Shown: in pieces, positions 41,941 to 50,711 of the stretch
Layout: each line of letters opens with the position of its first letter
Position numbering within the stretch: the stretch's first letter is position 1
Assembly: GCA_900548515.1 (NCBI GenBank)
Contig: URKU01000002.1
Span: 1 to 64,000 of the forward strand
Direction of reading: 5' to 3'
Source: an uncultured Collinsella sp.
Lineage (GTDB): Bacteria > Actinomycetota > Coriobacteriia > Coriobacteriales > Coriobacteriaceae
Length of the DNA stretch: 64,000 nucleotides
Made by a program: the position numbers and the translations under genes
Notes under the pieces: model-generated
Database searches by the model: none
What the model was told of the DNA's origin: nothing
Seen by the model: the letters and a program-made list of their open reading frames with translations, nothing else

Positions 41941-43179
41941 ATGTCATATTGGGAAAGGCATTCCATGCTACAAGTTTCTAACACCTCGTTTACAACGTCG
42001 GTTTCATCAAACGCCATGGCCGTGGTGGACTATCTGTCCAAAAGCATGATGTCGGCGCTGCCGTTTATTGTCTGCGCGGCGTTGTTCCGCACCGTCGCTG
42101 TCATTATGGGCGAAGGCATGCTGGGCCTGTGGTCTGCCGATTCCGATATCTATCGCCTGTTCTACAGTTGGCTCTATAACGCCGGCTACTACTTTTTGCC
42201 CATTTATCTTGGTTGGGCGGCCGCCCGCCAGCTCGGTTGCTCGGAGCAGCTGGGCATGATGCTGGGCGGCGTATTGATTGCACCCGATTTACTCAAGCTT
42301 GTCGATGCCGCATCGACGACGGGGGCATCGATGACTTCCGTGTATGGTCTGCTTCCTGCGCCGGTCAACGATTACACGACGACTGTTATTCCGGTTCTCA
42401 TCTCGGTGCCCGTGCTATGGCGAGTGGAGTGTTTCTTTAAGCGCGTTATCCCTAAGGCCGTGGCGTTTTCGTTCGTTCCGTTTGCGACCATGCTTGTCAT
42501 GGTTCCGGTTTCGCTGTGTATTACGGCGCCGGCGGGCAGCTATCTGGGCATGCTGTTGGGCCAGCTTATGTTTATGCTTGGCAATTCCGGTGGCATCGTG
42601 TCGCTGCTCACGCTCATGGGGCTTGCTGCGGGCTGGGAGTTCCTAAAGATCGCCGGCGTCAGCAACGTTGTCCTATCGCTCGCCTATGCGCAGTTTATGA
42701 GTGTGGGAACGGATTCGTGCATCCTGATCGCCGCGACGATGGCAACGTTCGCCGTTTGGGGCATGCCCTTTGGCGCGTCGCTTCGCGTTGCGGATAAGGA
42801 CGAGAAGGCGCTCATGCTGGGCTATTCAATCTCGGGTGTTCTTGGCGGCGTAAGCGAGCCGGCGCTGTACGGTTGCGGCTTTAAATATGGCAGGTGCCTG
42901 ACGTGCATGGCCATTGGCGGCGCCGTCGGAGGCCTTGTTGCGGCCGTGGGCCACGTTACGGCCTATACCATCGGCATGACGAATGTCCTTATGGTCATTG
43001 GCTTTGCCACGGGCGGCATCTCGAACCTGCTGTGGTGCTGCGTTGCCGGCGGTGTTGCATTTGCGGTGTCTGCGGCGCTGAGCTACTGCTTTGGCGTGGT
43101 GCCGGCGCAGGGACAGGCGGCAGAAGACGGGGCCGATTCACCCGAAACCTCGAAGAGCGTGGCCGAAGCAAGCGCGTAA
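41941..43179 (+). CDS. Orphan PTS EIIC-like membrane protein
   Basis: This 412-residue protein has about ten membrane segments and belongs to the glucose/beta-glucoside EIIC superfamily: MSALPFIVCAALFRTVAVIMGEG, LPIYLGWAAARQLG and GVLGGVSEPALYGCGFKYG, the last matching the substrate-binding GxxEPxxxG type loop. No EIIB or EIIA domain is attached and none is adjacent. The start ATG at 41941 has AAAGGGA upstream and lies 16 bases after accDA; an ATG at 41965 also has a ribosome site. A sugar PTS permease at the end of a fatty-acid operon is unexpected. It may use the free EIIA at 5254 and an EIIB from elsewhere. Confidence 0.8.
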   Translation: MSYWERHSMLQVSNTSFTTSVSSNAMAVVDYLSKSMMSALPFIVCAALFRTVAVIMGEGMLGLWSADSDIYRLFYSWLYNAGYYFLPIYLGWAAARQLGCSEQLGMMLGGVLIAPDLLKLVDAASTTGASMTSVYGLLPAPVNDYTTTVIPVLISVPVLWRVECFFKRVIPKAVAFSFVPFATMLVMVPVSLCITAPAGSYLGMLLGQLMFMLGNSGGIVSLLTLMGLAAGWEFLKIAGVSNVVLSLAYAQFMSVGTDSCILIAATMATFAVWGMPFGASLRVADKDEKALMLGYSISGVLGGVSEPALYGCGFKYGRCLTCMAIGGAVGGLVAAVGHVTAYTIGMTNVLMVIGFATGGISNLLWCCVAGGVAFAVSAALSYCFGVVPAQGQAAEDGADSPETSKSVAEASA

Positions 43180-43217
43180 ACCTGTGCGACACAAGGACGA
43201 TTCCTTTGCCATATTCC

Positions 43218-43252
43218 AAGGCCGTGGCCCGTGTGGGTTGCGGCCTTTTTTG
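43218..43252 (+). terminator. Rho-independent terminator of the fatty-acid operon
   Basis: AAGGCCG pairs with CGGCCTT across 16 bases that can extend the pairing, followed by TTTTG, about 40 bases after the EIIC stop. Confidence 0.75.
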
Positions 43253-43330
43253 TATCTGGGGGACAAAGTGGCTACACTACAATCCGTTTGAGCAATAGAT
43301 ATATAGGTAGTACCGTGGGGGCGGATGTAG

Positions 43331-44485
43331 ATGGTCGAGTGGATTGTTAAACGTGCGCAGGGCGACCGTGCGCGCGTGGGCACGTTGACGGGCGTGGTGT
43401 GTATTCTCGCCAATGTTGCGCTTTGTGCTGCGAAGGGCGCAATTGGTGTGGTTTCGGGATCGGTTTCGATTGTGGCGGATGCCATGAACAACCTGTCCGA
43501 TGCCAGCTCGAATATCGTGAGCGTGCTGGGCTTTAAGCTGGCGAGCAAGCCGGCCGACCCCGAGCATCCATACGGCCATGGTCGCTACGAGTACCTCTCG
43601 GGTCTTGTCGTGGCGGCGCTCGTGCTTCTCATTGGCCTTGAACTGGTGAAGTCCTCGTTTGAGCGCATCATCCACCCCGAACCTGTCGAGTTCTCGCTTG
43701 CCCTGGTGGCAGTCCTGGCGCTTTCGATGGTTGTTAAGCTGTGGATGGCGGCGCTCAACCAAAAGCTCGGCGACCGTATCGAGTCCGAGACACTGCATGC
43801 GACTGCCCAGGATTCCAAGAACGATGTTCTTGCCACAGGCGCCGTGCTGGCATGTGCAATTGTTTCGCAGGTGACGCACATCAATCTTGACGCATGGGTC
43901 GGCCTTGCCGTTGGCGCCTATATTGGTTGGAGCGGCTTTGAACTTATTCAAGATACGGTTAGCCCGCTTTTGGGCCAGACGCCCGATCCTAAGCTGGTCA
44001 AGCACATTCGAGACAAGATCATGAGCTACCCCGGCGTTTTGGGCGTTCACGATCTGATGGTTCACGACTACGGCCCGGGCAGGAAGTTTGCAAGCGCTCA
44101 CGCCGAGATGGCAGCCGAGGCCAGCCCGCTGGAAAGTCACGACACGCTCGATAACATCGAGCAGGCGTTTAGGAACGAAGACGGCATGATTGTCACGCTT
44201 CATTACGATCCCATTGTGACCGACGATCCCAAGGTGGCGAGCATGCGCTTGCGCATCAACGCAATGGCCCAGGAGATCGATAGCCGCCTTTCGATTCATG
44301 ATTTGCGCTGCGTGCCGGGTCCCACGCACACCAACGTGATTTTTGACTGCGTGCGTCCCTCGGATCTGCAGATGAGTGCCGAAGACTTAAAGCACGCGCT
44401 GGCACAACGGGTCGAATCGGAATACCCCAAGTCGATTGCCAAGATTACGATCGACGAAGACTACGTAGGCCATACCCACGAGTAG
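43331..44485 (+). CDS. Cation diffusion facilitator (metal exporter)
   Basis: This 384-residue proton-coupled divalent metal transporter has six membrane segments and an enlarged cytoplasmic C-terminal region. Metal-site motifs are DAMNNLSDASSN (helix 2), the loop HPYGHGRYEYLSG and DSKNDVLATG (helix 5). The DxxxD pair leaves zinc, iron or manganese possible. The C-terminal ferredoxin-like domain (GVLGVHDLMVHDYGPG) is followed by an extra ~90 residues. A TACAAT box lies about 55 bases upstream of the ATG. No regulator is next to it. Confidence 0.9.
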   Translation: MVEWIVKRAQGDRARVGTLTGVVCILANVALCAAKGAIGVVSGSVSIVADAMNNLSDASSNIVSVLGFKLASKPADPEHPYGHGRYEYLSGLVVAALVLLIGLELVKSSFERIIHPEPVEFSLALVAVLALSMVVKLWMAALNQKLGDRIESETLHATAQDSKNDVLATGAVLACAIVSQVTHINLDAWVGLAVGAYIGWSGFELIQDTVSPLLGQTPDPKLVKHIRDKIMSYPGVLGVHDLMVHDYGPGRKFASAHAEMAAEASPLESHDTLDNIEQAFRNEDGMIVTLHYDPIVTDDPKVASMRLRINAMAQEIDSRLSIHDLRCVPGPTHTNVIFDCVRPSDLQMSAEDLKHALAQRVESEYPKSIAKITIDEDYVGHTHE

Positions 44486-44524
44486 GGCTGTGCCGGCAAA
44501 GCAAGTTATACAGAAGGGGAGAGC

Positions 44525-45151
44525 ATGAAGCGTCTATATCTACTCCGCCACGGCCAGACGGAATTCAACGTCAAAAAGCTGGTCCAGGGCCGCTGCGACT
44601 CACCGCTCACCGACTTAGGCCGTCAGCAAGCCGGGATGGCAGCTACATGGATCAAATCTCACAACGTCGTTCCCGACAAAGTGGTCTCTTCACCCTTAGG
44701 CCGAGCCATGGACACAGCTCGGCTCGTCGCAACCGAACTCCTTGGCCCGGACGCAGCAGTCGAGCCCTGCGAAGGCATCATCGAGCGCTGCTACGGCTCC
44801 TTCGAGGAAGGTCCCCACGACGCATTGCCTACCGACGTCTGGGATCCGGGCGAGGATTTGGTCCCCTTTGGAGGAGAAGGGAGCCGCGCGCTGCAAGAAC
44901 GCATGGTAGGCACCCTCACTAATCTCATGGACTCCGAGGGCATCGAAGCCCTCCTAGCAGTAAGCCACGGCAGCGCCAGCCGCCAATTCATTAAGGCTGC
45001 AGCCCCAGAGGGCTTCGAGCTCCCAACAAAACTCCCCAACTGCGCCATCATGATTTTTGATTTCGATGAGGAAAAGCCAGGAGGAGAAGGCGACAAGCCC
45101 CAATGCAAGTTCACCCTCCAGCAAATAGTGGACCCCCAACAAAGTCATTAG
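44525..45151 (+). CDS. Histidine phosphatase family protein
   Basis: This 208-residue phosphoglycerate-mutase-like phosphatase has the catalytic RHGQTEFN at residues 8-15, the arginine region SSPLGRAMDTARL and the second histidine in AVSHGSASRQF. The substrate could be a phosphosugar, a cobalamin precursor or another small phosphate ester. The reading frame uses many A-ending codons (cta, tta, aca, gca, gaa), unlike its neighbours but like the 3' part of the aminotransferase gene at 13982. It has a good GGGGAG site before the ATG. A large palindromic element follows. Confidence 0.87.
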   Translation: MKRLYLLRHGQTEFNVKKLVQGRCDSPLTDLGRQQAGMAATWIKSHNVVPDKVVSSPLGRAMDTARLVATELLGPDAAVEPCEGIIERCYGSFEEGPHDALPTDVWDPGEDLVPFGGEGSRALQERMVGTLTNLMDSEGIEALLAVSHGSASRQFIKAAAPEGFELPTKLPNCAIMIFDFDEEKPGGEGDKPQCKFTLQQIVDPQQSH

Positions 45152-45186
45152 CCTGAGCGAGCAAGGTTTAGCAGACATCAACGTGG

Positions 45187-45351
45187 CGTTCCCAGTGTGC
45201 GGCGGAGGGGGCGGGCCTGAGACATATTAAGGTTGTCGCGAGTTCCGCACGAACAGGAGAGCACTTAATGTGCTCTCCGTCGTGAGCAGGACTGTAGAGC
45301 AGCAACCTTAATATGTCTCAGGCCCGCCCCCTCCGCCGCACACTGGGAACG
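45187..45351. repeat. Structured palindromic element, copy 2, with perfect 49-bp arms
   Basis: Arms 45187-45235 and 45303-45351 are perfectly complementary over 49 bp and GC-rich. The 67-nt core (45236-45302) starts TCGCGAGTTCCGCACG, holds GGAGAGCAC-TTAAT-GTGCTCTCC and ends CAGGACTGTAGAGCAG. Compared with the copy at 27922, the hairpin changes on both sides together (A-T to G-C), which supports selection for structure. It lies 259 bases before rplC. Confidence 0.85.
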
Positions 45352-45400
45352 TGCCACGCACTTTACCTGCGTAAACAATGTGAGTGAAATATGAATCTCG

Positions 45401-45426
45401 ATGGATACGCCCGCAGCCGTGTATAC
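45401..45426 (+). promoter_or_regulatory. Ribosomal-operon upstream motif, rplC copy
   Basis: ATGGATACGCCCGCAGCCGT followed by GTATAC is nearly repeated before rplB (47266) and in part before rpsL (28120). The TATACT within it could be a -10 box. The 185 bases from here to rplC hold no gene; a second candidate promoter TTGTCA-16-TACAAG is at 45487-45514. Confidence 0.45.
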
Positions 45427-45610
45427 TAAACAGCTGTGTGAAACCAGGGGAGTATTCTGGCTGGACAAAATGCCTGCTTAATAGGGTTGTCAGGTAGTCT
45501 GGACGCAATACAAGGCTGGAGAGCACGTCGTGTAAGTAGTGGTCCTCTAGGGGCGTACGCTCGGTGGTGTACGCATTGTCCCAAGACCACGCGAGAGTTG
45601 GGATCATATC

Positions 45611-46231
45611 TTGATCAGCATGATTCTCGGCCGCAAGATTGGCATGACCCAGGTTTGGGACGAGGACGACAACGTCGTTCCCGTCACGGTCATCCAGGCT
45701 GGCCCCTGCGCTGTCTCGCAGGTTAAAACTCAGGCAACCGACGGCTATGACGCCGTCCAGATCGGTTTCGGCGACATCAAGGCCAAGAACGTGAACAAGC
45801 CCATGGCTGGTCACTTCGCCAAGGCTGGCGTCGAGCCTGTCCGCTTCCTTCGTGAGGTCCGCATCGAGAACGGCGAGGAGCACAAGGTCGGCGAGGTCGT
45901 CACCGTCGCTGATTTCGCTGATGTCGAGAAGGTCGACGTCATCGGTACCTCCAAGGGTAAGGGCTTCCAGGGTCGCATCAAGCGCTGGGGTCAGCGCCGC
46001 GGTCCTATGACGCATGGTTCTCACTTCCAGCGTCACCCCGGTTCTATCGGTCAGTGCGCCTATCCTGCGCGCGTCCTCAAGGGCGTCAAGATGGCCGGTC
46101 ACATGGGTAACGAGCGCGTTACCGTCAAGAACCTTTCCGTTGTCCGCATCGATGCCGAGCAGAACCTCATCTTGGTCAAGGGCGCTGTCCCGGGTGCCAA
46201 GAATGGTCTCGTCGCCATCCGTATGGCCTAA
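45611..46231 (+). CDS. rplC: 50S ribosomal protein L3
   Basis: This 206-residue early assembly protein of the large subunit has the N terminus [22 protein letters not shown] and the central loop [19 protein letters not shown] that reaches the peptidyl-transferase centre. The start is uncertain: the TTG at 45611 gives MISMILGRK with only a weak GGGATC upstream, while an ATG three codons later has none. rplC leads this cluster, whereas in most genomes rpsJ comes first. Confidence 0.95.
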   Translation: MISMILGRKIGMTQVWDEDDNVVPVTVIQAGPCAVSQVKTQATDGYDAVQIGFGDIKAKNVNKPMAGHFAKAGVEPVRFLREVRIENGEEHKVGEVVTVADFADVEKVDVIGTSKGKGFQGRIKRWGQRRGPMTHGSHFQRHPGSIGQCAYPARVLKGVKMAGHMGNERVTVKNLSVVRIDAEQNLILVKGAVPGAKNGLVAIRMA

Positions 46232-46277
46232 GGGCCCAGCCCATTTAGCCCAGCGTCATACCAAGGAGAACACTTAA

Positions 46278-46904
46278 ATGGCAAAGTTTGAAGTAAAGAA
46301 CAGCGAGGGCAAGAAGGTCGCCGAGGCCGAGCTCGCCGCTGAGGTGTACGGCATCGAGCCGAACATCCACGTTATGCACCACATCGTCAAGTGCCAGATG
46401 GCCTCTTGGCGTCAGGGCACCCAGTCTGCTAAGGGTCGCTCTGAGGTTTCCGGTGGCGGCAAGAAGCCTTGGCGTCAGAAGGGCACCGGCCGTGCCCGCC
46501 AGGGTTCCATCCGTGCTGCCCAGTGGCGTCACGGTGGCGTTGTCTTCGCCCCCAAGCCCCGTTCCTACGCTAAGCGTATGAACAACAAGGAGGTCAAGCT
46601 GGCTATGCGCTCCGCGCTGTCCGCCAAGCTGGCCGATGGCGAGCTCGTACTCGTCGACGACTACGGCTTCGAGAAGCCTTCCACCAAGGCTGCCGTCGCC
46701 ATGCTCAAGGCTCTCGGCCTTGAGGGCAAGCGTCTGACCATCATCGTTCGCGATGAGGACGTCAACGCCTACCTGTCGTTCCGCAACATTCCCAAGACGT
46801 TCATCATCACCGCTGACGAGGCCAACACCTACGATCTCGTCAACAACAACGCTGTGCTGATGCCCGCCGACATCGCCGCTCACTTCGGGGAGGTGCTTGC
46901 ATAA
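46278..46904 (+). CDS. rplD: 50S ribosomal protein L4
   Basis: This 208-residue protein lines the exit tunnel with its loop (GGGKKPWRQKGTGRARQGS, then PQWRHGG-like AAQWRHGGVVFAPKPR). In many bacteria L4 also controls the S10 operon. The ATG follows AAGGAGA. The stop is directly adjacent to the rplW start. Confidence 0.96.
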   Translation: MAKFEVKNSEGKKVAEAELAAEVYGIEPNIHVMHHIVKCQMASWRQGTQSAKGRSEVSGGGKKPWRQKGTGRARQGSIRAAQWRHGGVVFAPKPRSYAKRMNNKEVKLAMRSALSAKLADGELVLVDDYGFEKPSTKAAVAMLKALGLEGKRLTIIVRDEDVNAYLSFRNIPKTFIITADEANTYDLVNNNAVLMPADIAAHFGEVLA

Positions 46905-47192
46905 ATGACCGCCCACGAGATCATCATCCGTCCGATCGTGTCCGAGCGTTCCTTCTCCGGCATGGAGCTGAACAAGTACACGTTCGAGGTCGCCAAGGAT
47001 GCTAACAAGTATCAGATCAAGGACGCTGTCGAGGAGATCTTCGGCGTCAAGGTCGTTCGCGTGAACACCCTGACGGTCAAGCCCAAGACCAAGCGCGTGC
47101 GCTATGTCGCCGGCAAGACCCGTTCTTGGAAGAAGGCCATCGTCACGCTGGCCGAGGGCGACACCATCGAGGTCTTTGGCAACCAGGCCTAA
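46905..47192 (+). CDS. rplW: 50S ribosomal protein L23
   Basis: This 95-residue protein sits at the tunnel exit and binds trigger factor and SRP. Conserved stretches are IIIRPIVSERSF, NKYTFEVAKDANKYQIKDAVEEIFGVKV and KRVRY. It starts one base after the rplD stop codon. A hairpin follows before rplB. Confidence 0.95.
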   Translation: MTAHEIIIRPIVSERSFSGMELNKYTFEVAKDANKYQIKDAVEEIFGVKVVRVNTLTVKPKTKRVRYVAGKTRSWKKAIVTLAEGDTIEVFGNQA

Positions 47193-47210
47193 GACTCGCT
47201 GCTGTTGAGT

Positions 47211-47246
47211 GAGCTCATGCCTCCCAAATAGGGGAGGCGGGAGCTC
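47211..47246 (+). terminator. Hairpin between rplW and rplB
   Basis: GAGCTC and CCTCCC pair with GGGAGG and GAGCTC around a short loop, followed by AAGGTTTTGGG. The T-run is poor, so it may be a partial terminator or an RNA-processing site. It is followed by a copy of the motif seen upstream of rplC and rpsL. Confidence 0.45.
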
Positions 47247-47265
47247 AAGGTTTTGGGCGTATAAA

Positions 47266-47291
47266 ATGGACACGCCCGGAACCGTGTATAC
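47266..47291 (+). promoter_or_regulatory. Ribosomal-operon upstream motif, rplB copy
   Basis: ATGGACACGCCCGGAACCGT followed by GTATAC differs from the rplC copy at only four of 26 positions. It lies in the unusually long 179-base gap between rplW and rplB, suggesting a separate promoter or regulator site for the rplB part. Confidence 0.45.
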
Positions 47292-47371
47292 GTCCGGTGT
47301 CATCGCACCCGAGGCAGAACCTCGAATCCCTGTCTGCGATGGCTAACGGATTCCTATTGAAAGGGATTGTA

Positions 47372-48202
47372 ATGGCTGTAAAGCACCTTAAGCCGACCTC
47401 CGCTGGTAGGCGTTGGCAGACGATCTCCGACTTCTCCGAGATCACCTGCACCAAGCCCGAGAAGTCTCTTCTCGAGCCCCTGCCCAAGAAGGCCGGTCGT
47501 AACAACAACGGCCGCATCACCACCCGCCACCAGGGCGGCGGCGTGAAGCGTCGTTACCGCGTGATCGACTTCAAGCGCAACAAGGACGGCGTGCCCGCCA
47601 AGGTTGCCACGATCGAGTACGATCCGAACCGTTCCGCTCGCATCGCTCTGCTGCACTATGCTGACGGTGAGAAGCGCTACATCCTGGCCCCCAAGGGCCT
47701 CGAGGTCGGTCAGACCATCATGTCCGGTTCTGACGCCGACATCAAGCCGGGCAACGCTCTGCCCCTCGCCGACATCCCCGTCGGTACGCTCATCCACGCC
47801 GTTGAGTTCCAGCCGGGCAAGGGCGCTGCTATCGCCCGTTCCGCCGGTAACTCCTGCCAGCTGATGGGTAAGGAGGGCAAGTACGCTATCGTCCGTATGC
47901 CTTCCTCCGAGATGCGCCGCATCCTCGTTACCTGCCGCGCCACCGTCGGTGAGGTCGGCAACGCCGATCACTCCAACATCGTCATCGGCAAGGCCGGCCG
48001 TAAGCGTCACATGAACGTGCGCCCGACCGTCCGCGGTACCGTCATGAACCCTGTCGACCACCCGCACGGCGGTGGCGAGGGCAAGAACCACACCTCTGGT
48101 CGTCCCTCCGTTACCCCCTGGGGTAAGCCGACGAAGGGCCTTCGTACGCGCAAGAAGAAGAAGGTCTCGAACCAGCACATCATTCGTCGCCGTAAGAAGT
48201 AA
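47372..48202 (+). CDS. rplB: 50S ribosomal protein L2
   Basis: This 276-residue protein is needed for subunit joining and peptidyl transfer. The N terminus is [14 protein letters not shown], the middle [22 protein letters not shown], and the conserved C-terminal loop [19 protein letters not shown] includes the essential histidine. The ATG at 47372 has AAAGGGA upstream; longer readings from 47297 lie in the leader. Confidence 0.96.
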   Translation: MAVKHLKPTSAGRRWQTISDFSEITCTKPEKSLLEPLPKKAGRNNNGRITTRHQGGGVKRRYRVIDFKRNKDGVPAKVATIEYDPNRSARIALLHYADGEKRYILAPKGLEVGQTIMSGSDADIKPGNALPLADIPVGTLIHAVEFQPGKGAAIARSAGNSCQLMGKEGKYAIVRMPSSEMRRILVTCRATVGEVGNADHSNIVIGKAGRKRHMNVRPTVRGTVMNPVDHPHGGGEGKNHTSGRPSVTPWGKPTKGLRTRKKKKVSNQHIIRRRKK

Positions 48203-48234
48203 TTTCGGATACCGAGTTTTAGGAGAAAGCACTT

Positions 48235-48495
48235 ATGAGCAGAAGTCTCAAAAAGGGCCCGTTCGTGGAGACTCGCCTTCTCTCGCGTATCACCGCGATG
48301 AACGAGGCTGGCAAGAAGGACGTCGTGAAGACCTGGTCCCGCGCGTCCACCATCTTCCCCGAGATGGTTGGTCACACCATCGCCGTCCACGACGGCCGCA
48401 AGCATGTGCCCGTGTATGTTACCGAGTCCATGGTTGGTCACAAGCTCGGCGAGTTCGCGCCGACTCGTACGTTCCGTGGCCACAAGGCCAAATAG
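48235..48495 (+). CDS. rpsS: 30S ribosomal protein S19
   Basis: This 86-residue head protein has the typical [12 protein letters not shown] start, [19 protein letters not shown] and the end [21 protein letters not shown] lies before the ATG. rplV follows after 14 bases. Confidence 0.96.
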   Translation: MSRSLKKGPFVETRLLSRITAMNEAGKKDVVKTWSRASTIFPEMVGHTIAVHDGRKHVPVYVTESMVGHKLGEFAPTRTFRGHKAK

Positions 48496-48509
48496 GGGGT
48501 TAACCGTAA

Positions 48510-48881
48510 ATGGCAACTAAGTCTATTGAAACTGAGGCCACCGAGGTTCGCGCCGTCGCTAAGTACGTGCGTGTTTCCCCCAGCAAGGCCCGCCTGGTGG
48601 TCGATCTGATCCGCCGCAAGCCTGTCGCTCAGGCCTTCGACATCCTCCACTTTTGCGACCGCGCCGTCGCCGTGGATGTCGAGAAGGTTCTCCGTTCCGC
48701 CGTTGCGAACGCCGAGAACAACAACGGTCTGCGTGCCGACAACCTGGTTGTCGCCGCTGCCTATGTTGACGAGGGTCCGACGCTTAAGCGCATCCGTCCC
48801 CGCGCCAAGGGTTCCGCTTCTCGCATTCTGAAGCGTACTTCCCACATCACCGTCGTCGTTGCTCCTCGAAAGGAGGCGTAA
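48510..48881 (+). CDS. rplV: 50S ribosomal protein L22
   Basis: This 123-residue tunnel protein has conserved blocks [23 protein letters not shown], then the hairpin region [20 protein letters not shown] reaching into the exit tunnel. It is six bases from rpsC. Confidence 0.96.
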   Translation: MATKSIETEATEVRAVAKYVRVSPSKARLVVDLIRRKPVAQAFDILHFCDRAVAVDVEKVLRSAVANAENNNGLRADNLVVAAAYVDEGPTLKRIRPRAKGSASRILKRTSHITVVVAPRKEA

Positions 48882-48887
48882 AGCTGT

Positions 48888-49598
48888 ATGGGTCAGAAAG
48901 TCTACCCCACCGGCTTCCGTCTTGGCATCACCGAGAACTGGCGCTCCCGCTGGTTCGCAGAGAAGGATTACGCTAAGACCCTCGGTAACGATCTCGAGAT
49001 CCGCAAGTACCTCGAGAAGCGTCTTTCCCGCGCAGCTGTCTCCCGTGTCGAGATCGAGCGCGCTGGCGACAAGGTGAAGGTCATCATCCTCACCGCTCGC
49101 CCCGGCGTTGTCATCGGTAAGAAGGGTGCCGAGATCGATACCCTCCGCACCGAGCTCGAGAAGGTCGCTGGCGTCTCCAAGGGCCAGCTCTCCGTCGACG
49201 TTGTCGAGATCAAGCGCCCCGAGCTCGACGCCAACCTCGTTGCTCAGTCTATCGCCGAGCAGCTCGAGGGCCGCGTTGCCTTCCGTCGCGCTATGCGCAA
49301 GGCTGTCCAGTCTGCCCGCAAGGCCGGCGCTAAGGGCATCCGTATCCAGTGCTCCGGTCGTCTCGGCGGTGCCGAGATGGGCCGTCGTGAGTGGTACCGC
49401 GAGGGTCGCGTGCCTCTGCACACCCTCCGTGCCAAGATCGACTACGGCACGGCTGTCGCCAGCACCACCATGGGCGCTTGCGGCGTGAAGGTCTGGATCT
49501 ACCTGGGCGAGAAGCTCCCGGGCCAGCCTGTTCCCAACCCTGCACTCGAGGGCTCTTCCCGTCCTCGTCGTCGTAACTCCGAGAGGAGGGGTCAGTAG
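48888..49598 (+). CDS. rpsC: 30S ribosomal protein S3
   Basis: This 236-residue protein of the mRNA entry site has [18 protein letters not shown] at the N terminus, the KH domain with [13 protein letters not shown], and the C-terminal block [26 protein letters not shown]. The end overlaps the rplP start by one base. Confidence 0.96.
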   Translation: MGQKVYPTGFRLGITENWRSRWFAEKDYAKTLGNDLEIRKYLEKRLSRAAVSRVEIERAGDKVKVIILTARPGVVIGKKGAEIDTLRTELEKVAGVSKGQLSVDVVEIKRPELDANLVAQSIAEQLEGRVAFRRAMRKAVQSARKAGAKGIRIQCSGRLGGAEMGRREWYREGRVPLHTLRAKIDYGTAVASTTMGACGVKVWIYLGEKLPGQPVPNPALEGSSRPRRRNSERRGQ

Positions 49599-50101
49599 TG
49601 CTTGCCCCTAAGCGTATTCTTCACCGCAAGGTGCAGCGTGGCTCCATGAAGGGCCAGGCCAAGGGTAATACCGAGCTGCATTTCGGCGAGTTTGGTATCC
49701 AGGCTCTCGAGGCCCATTGGATCACCAACCGTCAGATCGAGGCCGCTCGTATTGCTATGACCCGCTACATGAAGCGTGGCGGTCGTGTCTACATCACGAT
49801 CTTCCCCGATAAGCCCATCACCAAGAAGCCTGCCGAAACTCGCATGGGTTCTGGTAAGGGTAACCCCGAGGAGTGGGTGGCCGTCGTCAAGCCCGGCCGC
49901 ATCATGTTCGAGGTCAAGGGTGTTCCCGAGGAGGTCGCTCGCGAGGCTCTGCGTCTTGCGCAGCACAAGCTCCCCATCAAGACCAAGATTGTTGCTGCCA
50001 AGAACGCTGAGCAGCGCATCCAGAAGGAGATGGCTGAGGAGGCCGCTCTCGAGGCCAAGTGGGCTGCTGAGGACGCCGCCGCCGCCAAGGAGGAGAACTA
50101 A
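49598..50101 (+). CDS. rplP: 50S ribosomal protein L16 with C-terminal extension
   Basis: This L16 has 167 residues, about 30 more than usual (136 in E. coli). It begins [19 protein letters not shown] from a GTG overlapping the rpsC stop, with GAGGAGGGG upstream. The conserved core includes [27 protein letters not shown] and [18 protein letters not shown]. The extra tail is helical, acidic and Ala-rich ([19 protein letters not shown]). The next gene begins at the stop codon. Confidence 0.95.
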   Translation: MLAPKRILHRKVQRGSMKGQAKGNTELHFGEFGIQALEAHWITNRQIEAARIAMTRYMKRGGRVYITIFPDKPITKKPAETRMGSGKGNPEEWVAVVKPGRIMFEVKGVPEEVAREALRLAQHKLPIKTKIVAAKNAEQRIQKEMAEEAALEAKWAAEDAAAAKEEN

Positions 50102-50316
50102 TGAAGCCCGCAGAGATTCGTGAGCTCTCGGACGCTCAGCTCGTTGAGAAGCTGAAGGAAATGCGCGCCGAGCTCTTTAACCTTCGTTTCCAGATGGCCA
50201 CCAGCCAGCTGGACAACACCGCTCGCGTCAACACCGTGAAGAAGGACATCGCTCGCGTCCTCACGGAGCAGCGCGCCCGCGAGATCGCAGCGGAGAAGTC
50301 CGCTGTCGCCGAGTAG
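50101..50316 (+). CDS. rpmC: 50S ribosomal protein L29
   Basis: This 71-residue, two-helix protein lies near the tunnel exit. It has EIRELSDAQLVEKLKEMRAE followed by LFNLRFQMATSQLDNTARV. The ATG overlaps the rplP stop codon. Confidence 0.95.
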   Translation: MKPAEIRELSDAQLVEKLKEMRAELFNLRFQMATSQLDNTARVNTVKKDIARVLTEQRAREIAAEKSAVAE

Positions 50317-50332
50317 GACCTAAGGAGAGAAC

Positions 50333-50593
50333 ATGACTGATTCGCGTAACTCGCGTAAGGTCCGTACGGGTGTCGTTACCTCCGTCTCCGGTGCCAAGAC
50401 CATTGTTGTCACCATCACCGAGCGCAAGCGTCACCCCAAGTACGGCAAGATGATGACCAGCTCCAAGAAGCTGCACGCTCACGACGAGGAGTGCACGGCT
50501 GGCGTGGGCGACACCGTCCGCGTTATGGAGACCCGTCCTATGTCCAAGATGAAGCGTTGGCGCCTCATCGAGGTCGTCGAGCGCGCTAAATAA
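50333..50593 (+). CDS. rpsQ: 30S ribosomal protein S17
   Basis: This 86-residue OB-fold protein has RKVRTGVVTSVSGAKTIVV, then YGKMMTSSKKLHAHDEE and GDTVRVMETRPMSKMKRW. It starts after AAGGAGA. A 118-base gap separates it from rplN. Confidence 0.95.
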   Translation: MTDSRNSRKVRTGVVTSVSGAKTIVVTITERKRHPKYGKMMTSSKKLHAHDEECTAGVGDTVRVMETRPMSKMKRWRLIEVVERAK

Positions 50594-50711
50594 GCAGTCG
50601 CTCTTACGACTTGTACGTTTCCGAAGATGTGCGTATGCCTGGCTTGCATACCACGGGCCGCATAAAGGCTGCGCACCTCTCTTCGGTTCTTAGTTCGGAG
50701 GAACATCTACC

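Noticed and set aside
45187..45351. Simple terminator of the phosphatase gene
   Set aside because: The arms are 49 bp with a 67-base structured centre and no T-run after the right arm, and the core is repeated elsewhere.
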